Shown here in pieces: positions 11,301 to 23,300 of a DNA stretch of 64,000 nucleotides. The first letter of the stretch is position 1, and each line of letters begins with the position of its first letter. A model generated the notes under the pieces. That model was not told where the DNA came from and did not search any database. It saw only the letters and a program-made list of their open reading frames with translations. A program made the position numbers and the translations under genes. Source of the DNA: Phallusia mammillata (taxonomy: Eukaryota; Chordata; Ascidiacea; Phlebobranchia; Ascidiidae). The DNA lies in NCBI GenBank assembly GCA_003260075.1, contig QLIY01000339.1, forward strand, positions 9,861 through 73,860, in the 5' to 3' direction.

Positions 11301-14300
11301 ATACAAAATCACAAAATAGATGAACATAATTTCATAACTGGGATCAGCACTGAAGCGCTTATGCAGACCAGCGATCGCGGCACACTTATATATAAATCAC
11401 AGTGCGCCAGGGCTAGAAAAATGGCGTCTTTAATGGGCCTGTTGTACTGTGAAATCACAAAATATTCAAATAGTAATCATCCACAGTTATTGTGAGGTTA
11501 AAATGACGTCGAGCATACTATTGAGTAAAGTTAGGTACACCAAAAAATGCAGTGCAAACCGAAAGGAGTCCCAAGGCAGGGTTAGGTTAGGTTAGGTCGC
11601 AGGAGGTATGGTAAAACATTTTTCATAATTTTTCAATTTAACAGGAGCACAATCTGAATAAAAATAAAAAGGGGGGAGACATAAGCACTTAGCGTCAAAA
11701 CTGCCTAGCGAGTTCCAGCTTGGTAAAGTCTACGCCAGGGCTGGTAAGCCATACGACCCTCGCGCTTGATTAAACAAAGTATCCGGTCCGCTGTAAATAA
11801 GGTTTAGTGATGCCTGATCTAACCGATTAGAATCTGTGTGGGTGTGCATTTGTACAAAGAGGGACTAAACCATGCTAAACCATAGGACTAAGTTTTGACA
11901 GAAAAATTACCAACATATGCTGCAGACAGTGCGCACTGTTTTGAAATCAGCCGTATCTCTCGTCACCACCTGCATTGATGAGACCTTATATGTCAAAACA
12001 GTGTGCAGTGTCTGCAGGCACAATTATAAACTGCATCATAAAATCTATTAACTCACTCATTACCTTTTGTCTCATTGCTAATGCTATTGTTACACAGCAT
12101 TCAGTTTTTGTTTTGTTTCTTTATACTAACCCTTTAAAGGTTTTTATTTACATGTTGTTGTCTAAAACTGTTTAATACCAGTTTTTGTATCTCATTGCTA
12201 AGATGTTGATCTAATCTTATAATGCAACAGTGGACAATTTAGCTCAACAGAAACAAAATCGTGTCTATTCAACGCTGTTTCTTCTTGTAGGAAACTGCGA
12301 CCCTTTAAACGAATTCGAATGCCAATCAGGTGGATGTATTCCTTTGACTAGAAAATGTGACCGAGTACAAGATTGTCCAGGCAGTGAGGACGAAAATGGC
12401 TGTCCCAGTAAGTGGCAGAAAGGCCGTGGTATTTTACTATCTACTTATTTACCCTTTTACGTTTTTCAAAAATACAATGTAATTCACATACTGATAGTAG
12501 CGCTTGTAATTCTATTACAAAGTTAAATGACGATTTAATATCATCAACTGCTATATTTAGCGAACACGTGCCATTTCTTACCTGTTTTTATTGTCGCTTG
12601 GGAGGTAATAACCATGATATCCATATTGCATTATTACAGAAACCAATATTATGCCGTGTGTGTGGTTACAGGAACTAATTTAAGAATAAAATTCAAAAGC
12701 ACAAATACAAGATTATTCCACATGCTGATAGTAGCGCCTGTAATTCTATTTCACAAGTAAACAAAGATTTAATATTATCAATTATAAGTAGAAGATACAA
12801 CTTTACTCGTGTTGAAGGCTTTATAAAAACAAATAAGCAAGCGTTCGAAAATCAAAACATTCAAATTGGCAAACTCAAAACATGACAAAGCATTTTTTAC
12901 GTGGTTCGCTCCCAGGCGAAGTCCGGTTAAGGTTTTATTTATGTCTGTATGTGGGTCAGGCTCGCCGGGCCATTCGGCCATGCTCCTGCCCGTTTGGCCA
13001 GACATTGGCCCTATCAAAAATGACTTTTATGCTCCCTGTTGGCGGAGAAATAGCGTTTTAGACTCTCGTGCCGACTTGGATTGCATTAACCTGGCTACTC
13101 CAACATGCACGTCCAATATCTTGTCAGCAGCTGCGCTAGTAAAACCCTGATCGTTGCAATAGCTCCATGTTTTTATGCTGATAGTGTACTAATTTTACAC
13201 CGCCTTGGTTCCCATGCAGTTGGTTAGCCATTGAGTATGCAGTTCTCCTGTGGTTTTTGCACAGTTTGTGGCATTGAACAAAGGATTGGGCACACCTTGT
13301 TCGCCTTGTATTTCCAACAACCTGCGTTGTCATAGCCTCCCTACACTAGCCTGTAAGGCCAATATACATATATTACAATATACTTGACCTTACAGCCAGG
13401 CTGCTGCACTTTGTTGAGAGTAGCATTTTGAAAGCAATCACTCACCTTTGTTCAGAACAATACAAAGGTAACGTAAATTTTTGCTTCTAGTTTCTGAGGG
13501 TTGCTGGTATCATTACTTCCAGTGTACTCCTTCGATGGAATGTAAATGGAACCCATCAATGTGCGATTCCCCTTGCCCAGCTGGTGACACACAGCCCATC
13601 TGCGATAGTAAGATGTTTGTTGTTTTTATCATCCGGTACCTTAGGGTGGGACGTTGTGATGGTTGATAATACGCCAGGCCTGTTGAAGGCGATTTACTGA
13701 ATCAGCCGGTCACCAAGCATATCTATATGGCATGGCGTAGCTAAAAACATTTGATTCGGAATGATGTCTTTGATGGGGCTGACGTAGTATGATTTACAAA
13801 TGAGTTTAATGGCAGGTGAAGTCTTTCTGCAACGGGCTCGACGTGTAACTGCTTAGCGGGGACGTTGCACTTTGCTTAGTTGTGACGTAGAAGTTTTCGT
13901 TGCGATTAGTTTTGGGTTTTGGACCTGCTCCGCTCCTCTTGGGCGAGGGAAGGCGCAGTGCTTTATGTTCCAGCGCTCCTTGGCGCCCTTGAGCGTGCAG
14001 CGAAATCAAATTATGGAGCACGGTTTTTATCATGACCAATGTAAAAAAAACATGTGTAGTTTAATGTCATTCTTCTACAGCTTTTCGATAGGCCTTTGAC
14101 ATACCATTATTTGATTTCACATACCTTTGCAACCTTCTGTCTTTCTTTTTTTAAGGGGGGGGGAGGTGTCGGACTTTAAAATAAAACTTCGATAGCTGGA
14201 AAATCTGTAAGACCTACAATAACGGGCAGTCGTAAAACTGAGTGTGTATTCAAATATGTGGTGTAAATACGGTAACAGATTAACAGTGCATATATAACAA

Positions 14301-17300
14301 GCTCGGCACCACTCCCAGGTTAACACCACGTGGAGAATTGCTGCTAACACTATATATCACGGCAGATCCACGATTAGCTGAATTACTAATTTAGCAGCAA
14401 AAGATGTGTAGGGTTAGGAAGCAAGTTTTTGAAATGTGATAACATGAACTTTGGTTTTGATTTGTTATTGATAATACCTTTCCTTCACCCAAACATACCT
14501 ATTCGCAGCATTTTTAGAAACATATCCTTCCAAATATGTATTTGTGCATGTTGCACCACCTATCGTAAATTAGCTATATATGGATTTGCCATATAGTGTT
14601 AGTAGATTATCTGCCTAATAGGGCCTCGTTGTATACTACAGCGACATAACGTATTATGATAATTACGACGTCATAGTCGGTGACAAATGACTTCCTTTGC
14701 TTTATGTTGTTGTGCTCCCTGCCATAACGCTGCACAACTAACGATAAAATAAATAAAACAGACAAGTACGGAACCATGCCTAGTATGCACAGCTTTGTAA
14801 TAGGAATACCAGACCATTCAGTTAAGATGAACATAAATTCAAACCGCGGTTAGCCATTAAGCTCGCAGTAAACGCGAGTCCGGTCGTAACCTCAAAAAGT
14901 AAAACACTCCGGTCGTAACCTCAAAAACCTCGAATCCCACTGCAGCCTTGCCAAATGGGAATACTCGATGACAGGCTGTACTATAATTTGTATGTGTATG
15001 CCGTGAAAGCAGGTCTGCATGAACGCTTTAAGGCTAATACCAGTTATTAATTTAAGTTTATCTAAACTGATTACTGGTCAATCGGTGCAAAAACGGTGCG
15101 CGTGAATTGACTTTCAAAGGGCTCACCACAAAGCCCGTGTTCTTCACTGGGTAAAGCATGAGTCCTGAATAGATTTCTATAGTGGGTTTGAATCCCACAG
15201 CAAGCTTGATTAAGCTTGATATTTTGAGTTAATCACGACATTAATAAGTAAAACTGAAGTTGTGATGCAGGTCAATGCGGTGCCGATGAGTTTTTGTGCG
15301 ATTCCGGGGCTTGTATCCCAATGTATCACCGTTGTGATGGAGCAAAAGACTGTGCAAGTGCGAACGATGAAGCTGGCTGTGCAGTAATACCAGTGGGTAA
15401 GTATCTGTGTTCTTAATATCACATGTAAAAGCGATATTATTGACTGCACAAAACTCGGTTGGAAACCTGCTTTAAGATTGCAAAGTCATGCATGTAACAA
15501 GCGCTATGGTTGACTCCACGAAACTCGTTAGGAAACCCGCTTTAAGCTTGTAAAGTCATGGATGTAACAAGCATTGTTGTTGACTGCACGATACTCGTTA
15601 GGAAACCTGCTTTAAGCCCGCAAAGTAGTGCATGTAACAAGCGCTGTGGTTGACTGCACGAAGCTCGTTAGGAAACCCGCTTTAAGCCCACAAAGTAGTG
15701 CATCTAACAAGCGCTGTGGTTGACTGCACGAAACTCGTTAGGAAACCCGTTTTGAGCTTGCAAAGTCGTGCATGTAACAAGTGCTATGGTTGACTGCACG
15801 ATGCTCGTTAGGAAAACAGTTTTAAGTGTGCAAAACCGTGCATGTAACAAGCGCCATGGTTGACTGCACGAAGCTCGTTAGGAAACCCACTTTAAGCTTG
15901 CAAAGTCGTTCATGTAACAAGCGCTCACAATTTCATGATCACTATTTTTACCTGCAGATGTGGACGGCTGCCCTTTACATCAGTTTGACTGCGGTGGCTC
16001 GTGTAGTGGGATTCAACTTGCTTGTAACGCTGGATCCTGTATCTTTGATATTGCAGCCCAATGCTCCGGTGACTATTAAAAAACTTTAGTTATGCCTACT
16101 TATGTCTCTAAAAGAGATGCCTGTCCCCATCTTTGGTGGCTTGATTCGGTATGATGCCGTCAATGGGCCTGGCGTATAAACGAATCCGGTTAATCGCATC
16201 ATCGATTTGCCAAAACATTTAATGCGATTAACCGGATTATGTGATAATCTGGTTGTAATGTAAACAGCCTTTAACATAAGTGCTCATTTTCAATTTCCCA
16301 TCTAACAAAGTTGAATTGACGTTTAACTACGGCTAAAGTGCAGTATTTTCTCTTTTTTTATGCCAAGAATAAAAATAAGTACTCTAAAGTCATGCTTTCT
16401 AGCTGTCGTGGCCCATTTGCACAAACAATAACAAATTTGGGAGATTGAAGAAACAACTTTTAAAAAACTAACATGCTTAGCTTGCTTCAAAACAAACTAC
16501 AAAAAATTCCACAAAATCATTACTTAAAACTTATGGTTGATAGTTTTAGATAAACTCTTCTTGAATATATATTTATAATGTGGTAAAGAAACAGTAGCAA
16601 CGCACACGCAGTCTTTAGTTGGCGCACACACCAACAAATTGTTTGATTTGTGCTTTCTCTTGCACCAAGATCTATTTTAAAAGATGTGTTACATCGCACC
16701 TTAGACAGGTGTATCCTGAAAATGTTTGCAGGGTCGCAATATTTTGATTATGACGTTTTGGTTCCGCTTTGGGAAGTTTCTCTTTTGTTTTTTAATTAAA
16801 AACGTCGCGTAGGTGCAGAATTGTAAGCATGTACCAACTTATAAAAGTACAAGACCGAAACCTGGTCAAAAACTTCGGCACATTCTACACGGGAAGGGCG
16901 CTAAGGCGAGCTGCGTCAGTTACTTTTGTAATCCATTATCCAATTGACATAAAAATAATTAATCTTAGCAAAACCTGACTCAGATTGCGGCGCTGGTTTC
17001 TGGCTGATTCGGCGAAACTGCAGCTGCAAGATTAGATCAATGTACGATCGTTGCTTTAAAAATTGAAACTAGCAACTGCAACAACTACTAGAGGAATAAA
17101 TACCTTTCAGAATCGGTGATCCACCTGTTAAGTTGCGCAAGGTCACGAAGAAAAGACATTAATTTTGCCAAGCATTGGCACTTCACCAATTATGTGAACC
17201 TGAACAACATAGTTTGATTACCTGCGATCTAAGATTTATTGCAACCATTGCGAGTTTGGAGGGTCACAAACAATGTAACAGTAAACGTTTTTAACCATTT

Positions 17301-20300
17301 GTTTTGCATTTAACATTCTTTAAAATACAGTTTGATGCTTTAAGCTTGTGCAGTTCGCACTTTGCAAGAAATTACAATCTTTGCAAGAACATCAGTTTCG
17401 TAATTTTAACACATTGGACTCATCATTTATTGGATATTAGACAAACCAACATAATAGGTTAATGCGCACTTTAAGATAACGACTTATTGTTATCGCTCAG
17501 CGGTAAACGGAACGTCTATTTAATATCCTAATAACTCTTCAAAAAGAAAGGGGTTCCGGAAATAGTTGCATGCAATTGTTTCAAGAGCAACCACACACAG
17601 AACATTGCTCTGCTACGGCGTTTTTAAAGCGGCAATGGCGATTAAATGAAAAAAAGCAAATGGAACGCTTTGATTGCGTTTATAGAAAGGCAATAGCGTT
17701 TAAAAAAGGCAAATAGCACGCTTCATAGCGCATAAGCGAATACGGGAGTGAGGTCGCTACAATATCGTCGTTTTCCATTTGAAAAATCTGTCTGTGCGAC
17801 TTTCTCATAACTTAGAAATCATCAATCCGGTTAAACGCATATTTTGTTCAAAATCGATGCGATTATCCAGTTTATGGAATAAACCGATGTGCGATTAACC
17901 TGTAGTGACAACACGCATTACGTTTGCAAGAAACGCCTTTTTTCCTGCGTTTTGTTTTTGTCTCTCGTTTTGGCGTGGCCGGCTCATTCTTAACCGGACA
18001 CGCTTAATAAAAACAACTTCGCTACATATTGGTGACCGCCGACTACAAGATACGTTTTATCTTGCTTCAAAGATGACAAACCAAGAAAACGCTGTGTCTA
18101 TTAAACTGCCCACTTTTTGTGCAGAACAGCCAAGGATTTGGTTTCAACAAACCGAAGCACAATTTGCCCTAAAGAAAATTACCTGCGATCATATGTGGTT
18201 GCGTCACTTGATCAGCAAACAGCAAGTAGGTTGATTGATTTACTAGAATAACCACCAGAAGAAGAAAAATACACCACGATTAAGCAGCGACTTCTGAGTA
18301 TATTCAGTCTTTCTGAATATGAAAGAGCCGCAAAATTATTTCGTATAAACGATCTCGGAGATAAGAAGCCTTCGCAACTTATGGATGAGATGCTGTCTCT
18401 GATGTGTGGNNNNNNNNNNNNNNNNNNNNNNNNNNNNNNNNNNNNNNNNNNNNNNNNNNNNNNNNNNNNNNNNNNNNNNNNNNNNNNNNNNNNNNNNNNN
18501 NNNNNNNNNNNNNNNNNNNNNNNNNNNNNNNNNNNNNNNNNNNNNNNNNNNNNNNNNNNNNNNNNNNNNNNNNNNNNNNNNNNNNNNNNNNNNNNNNNNN
18601 NNNNNNNNNNNNNNNNNNNNNNNNNNNNNNNNNNNNNNNNNNNNNNNNNNNNNNNNNNNNNNNNNNNNNNNNNNNNNNNNNNNNNNNNNNNNNNNNNNNN
18701 NNNNNNNNNNNNNNNNNNNNNNNNNNNNNNNNNNNNNNNNNNNNNNNNNNNNNNNNNNNNNNNNNNNNNNNNNNNNNNNNNNNNNNNNNNNNNNNNNNNN
18801 NNNNNNNNNNNNNNNNNNNNNNNNNNNNNNNNNNNNNNNNNNNNNNNNNNNNNNNNNNNNNNNNNNNNNNNNNNNNNNNNNNNNNNNNNNNNNNNNNNNN
18901 NNNNNNNNNNNNNNNNNNNNNNNNNNNNNNNNNNNNNNNNNNNNNNNNNNNNNNNNNNNNNNNNNNNNNNNNNNNNNNNNNNNNNNNNNNNNNNNNNNNN
19001 NNNNNNNNNNNNNNNNNNNNNNNNNNNNNNNNNNNNNNNNNNNNNNNNNNNNNNNNNNNNNNNNNNNNNNNNNNNNNNNNNNNNNNNNNNNNNNNNNNNN
19101 NNNNNNNNNNNNNNNNNNNNNNNNNNNNNNNNNNNNNNNNNNNNNNNNNNNNNNNNNNNNNNNNNNNNNNNNNNNNNNNNNNNNNNNNNNNNNNNNNNNN
19201 NNNNNNNNNNNNNNNNNNNNNNNNNNNNNNNNNNNNNNNNNNNNNNNNNNNNNNNNNNNNNNNNNNNNNNNNNNNNNNNNNNNNNNNNNNNNNNNNNNNN
19301 NNNNNNNNNNNNNNNNNNNNNNNNNNNNNNNNNNNNNNNNNNNNNNNNNNNNNNNNNNNNNNNNNNNNNNNNNNNNNNNNNNNNNNNNNNNNNNNNNTCT
19401 GCAAATGGACTGGTAGTTAATTTAAATAAATGCTTATTTGGGAAAACTCACATTGAGTTTCTTGGTCATCACATTGATGCAAACGGAGCTAAACCTCTGA
19501 CAAGCAAGGTAGCAGCTATTCAACGCTTTCAACGCCCACACACAATTAAAGGTCTGCAGCAATTTGCAGGAATGGTAAATTTCTACCACCGCTTTATTCC
19601 TTCGGCCGCAAGCATTATGCTACCCATTTATAAAGCTCTATCAAAGAAGGCTAAACAGTTGGTTTGGACAAAAGAACTGCAGTCCAGTTTTGATGAGGCG
19701 AAAAATGCTTTAGCTAAAGCAGTGACACTTGTTCACCGGCAGCCACAAGCACCAGTATCATTAACCACGGCCGCATTGGATCATGCTATAGGCGGGGTTC
19801 TACAACAAATGGTTCATGGCTCCTGGGAGCCTCTTGCGTTTTTCAGTCGTCAATTAAGACAAGCTGAAAAGAAATACAGCACGTTTGACCGAGAACTACT
19901 CGCTTTGCATGTGCAATCTCTTAAACGAACTTGAACAAGTTCGAAACAGTCCATTCTGTTTTGCCCATGAGCGGAAAAATCACTTTTGCTAGGTTCGTCG
20001 TAAGATTGTAGGTTGGGCTACCAACAAACGAAACAATTGGTTGCAGAGGGATGCCTTCCTTGTGAATTTTTGGTAAGCCGTAGATACGCGGGACGGAGCC
20101 GTCCGTGCTATGCAGTTGATGGAATAGCCAATACTTTCCGCAAGCTACTGAGTCACTCGAAAGGTCTCATCAATGCCTTTGAACAACGTGGTGTTGAATA
20201 TTCTATTCCCTGCGCCAAGTGTCCGTTAATATATATCGGGGAAAGTCGACCCTTTCCAATCACGAGGTATCACAAGGCCAACGTATTGATTTGTTCTGGC

Positions 20301-23300
20301 CCGAGAGCCTGACTACAGGAAAGACTATTTCTTGAGTCATTGAATATTTACCAACGGGGAAACACAAAAAACATCAAAACAGACATGATGGACTTAGAGC
20401 GCTACAGGCACCATTCCTCAGCACACAGTATTTTTGTTGCGGTGTGATGTGCTTGTGCTAAATTCTTTTTTCCTTTGTTTATCGTGCACTGTACTACGGG
20501 CATTCAGTGTTATTTATCCTGATAAAGGCGACCTGTATAGGACATCGAAATGTAGGAATAAAATACATTTGCCATAAAAGCTCTGTAGTTCCTTAGTTTG
20601 ACCACAAATGTTATCACAGGGGTGTGTGGAGCTAACGAGCATGCGTGCCGATCCGGTTACTGCCTTCCGAATCATTATGTCTGTGATGGTTTCCACGATT
20701 GCTCTGACTATGACGACGATGAAGCTAATTGTCCGGCCCCAGGTTTGCTACCTTTGTATTTAAAAATTTGTTTATCAGTCACCATCCTTGCGCCAGGGAA
20801 AAATTCCAAAGGTTTAGATCAGTGATGCACAATCTTTTTGCTAATCGCAGATCCTTATTTTACCAATGGCCCCCATTTACCTGCCTATTTTTGTTTCAAA
20901 ATTACTGATGTAAAGAAATTGGTTTATATCATAAATATACTATCTAATAGTGCCAAAAAATAGATTAATTTCCAGTTTGGTGCACGGATTGAGATGCACA
21001 GTATAAAGATCAGTCAAGTGTTTATGTCACAGTACGCCAGGCCCATTGAAGGCGCTATTATGACGTCATCAAGTGTTTATGACGTCATAAACTATATTGT
21101 AATGCTTGTGGTACCTGTTTTGTTGGCATTGTTATATCTATGGTCAAACGATAGATGGCGCACCCTTGTATGATGTTATCTGCTTGGTATAGTCGCCTAC
21201 TAGAAAGAAGTCATTTGAAACGGGGTATAGTAGATTAACTTTTTACGGATGTTTAAATGTAATGTATTCCCGCCATGAAGCCAAACAATCAAAGATACCA
21301 TTTATATAATTATAAAAGTTGCAATGATTTAATTGTTCCCTGCTTTATATAATCCAAAAATCCAAGCCCTTTATGATGTTAGCTTCTTTATGGCATACTG
21401 CGAATGGACTGGTGCTTGATAACAACTGACCGATTTTTTCACCAGGTGAAATAAGTGACAATAATTCAACTTTGTTACTTGTTGCAGGAAACTGTGCATC
21501 TGACGAATTCCAATGCCTATCTGGAGCCTGTATCCCACGATTTTACCGCTGTGACCGTGTATGGGATTGTGTGAATGGGGATGATGAAGATGGATGCACC
21601 CCGGATTATATCCAAGGCAAGTTTCTTTCTCGGATGTCAAAAAAACTTACCAAAATTCACATGTAAATTTGAGCATGTAACAAGCGCTATGGTTCACCAC
21701 TGAAAGTTCGTTAGCAACCCGCTTTAAGTCTGCAAAGTCGTGTATGTAATAAGCGCTGTGGTTGACCGCACGAAGCTCGTCAGGTAACCCGCTTTAAGCT
21801 TGCAAAGTCGTGCATGTAACCAGCGCTATAGTTAACTGCATGAAGCTCAAATCCTGCAATCAACTTTCGTTTTTATGAAATAGCATTTAGGCTAAGGACC
21901 GCGAGCCCTCGAAATAATGGCAAAGGGACCGTTTTAAAAAGAAATATGAAAAAGTTTGGGAACCACTGCCCTAGATGAATGCATTTATACTGTGATCAGC
22001 TCTAAAGCGTTAATGCAGACCAGCGATCACGGTACACTCAACGATAAACCAAAAAAATCTAGGTTTTTCTAGCCTGTGCCTTGTCACACGCGAATGCTGT
22101 GGAAAGGCCGGTTCATTCGATATAACGTCTTCAATAGGCCTGGCGTGCCATGATTCTATAAATCTTGTTTTACACTTAGGTGAAAAACTGCACTGATAAT
22201 GACACGAGCAATTGTCTTCTGCAACACTTAGTTGACAAACTGCACTGATAATGACACGAGCAATTGTCTTCTGCAACACTTAGTTGACAAACTGCACTGA
22301 TAATGACACGAGCAATTGTCTTCTGCAACACTTAGTTGACAAACTGCACTGATAATGACACGAGCAATTGTCTTCTGCAACACTTAGTTGACAAACTGCG
22401 CTGATAATGACAAGAGCAATTGTCTTCTGCAACACTTAGTTGACAAACCGCACTGATAATGACAAGAGAAATTGTCGACTGCAACACTTAGTTGACAAAC
22501 TGCACTGATAATGATAAGAGCAGTTGTCGTCTGCACTAAGATGCATTCTATATGAACACAATTTCTCTGGCAGCTGTGTTTTGATTTAATTATGATCGTT
22601 AACAGTTGTTGAAAGAGTCTGCCCGATCGACGCCTTTCAATGTGAAGACCAAACTTGCATCTCATATTTGTTCAGATGCAACGGAGAGTCTCAATGTGAC
22701 AACGATGAACAAAACTGTGATGGTAAGTTATAAAACAACTCTATACAAAGCTGTTTTATCTACTATTTTAGCTAATGATAGCCACAGATTTGGATTTAAC
22801 CTGAAAGAAACTTTTTTCTTTCATATTGATAGTCACAGATTTAGATTTAATGTGAAATAATTTTGTTCTCTACTATTAATAGCCACATATTTTGATTCAA
22901 TATGCAATAAATCCATTTTTTTAATCTATGGTGTGAGCTAGTGGTAGGCCACAGTTTCTGATTCCGTATGCAATTAAACGAAACTTGCCACAAACATGTT
23001 TGCAATTGACCTGAATCTTTCTGTATTTCAAATTTCATACAAAAAAATGTATGTATAGATCAGTCCGTTGTATACAATTTAGATAATGGAGTAAAAAAAA
23101 ACTTAAAAAATTGTCTTTTATGCCATCAACCGTATTCGTTTGTCCTTTACTTACTGTGATGCTAAAAAGTTGAAATTTCATTTCGTATTAAAAACACTAG
23201 GCTCACAATATATTTCTCAGTTTTATTGTAATTTGTTTCAGAATTATACTTAGTGGGCCTTTCAGTTTTCTAAACCTATTGGCGTCTAATTCCGAAACCA

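Larger units (their letters stand above)
21133..21850 (+). repeat. Recent intragenic duplication, left copy
   Basis: From 'atctatggtcaaacgataga' through the LDLa exon at 21488 and into the 70-bp repeats, this matches 24431-25150 with only scattered differences. Introns are copied as faithfully as the exon, so the event is recent or maintained by gene conversion. Confidence 0.85.

Noticed and set aside
11581-11597. Telomere-like GGTTA repeats
   Set aside because: Only about three copies, not at an array scale, so chance or a minor relic.
15427-15930. CRISPR-like regular array
   Set aside because: The units are contiguous 70-bp tandem repeats without unique spacers, in a eukaryotic intron. 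The same holds for the 52-bp array at 22178.
18379-19420. Several open frames of more than 300 codons on both strands
   Set aside because: They consist almost wholly of unknown bases in the 988-N gap. Only the real sequence after 19397 is gypsy pol.
22010-22665. Minus-strand frames with repeated SAVCQLSVA
   Set aside because: They are translations of the 52-bp minisatellite. Because 52 is not a multiple of three, no stable protein repeat results.
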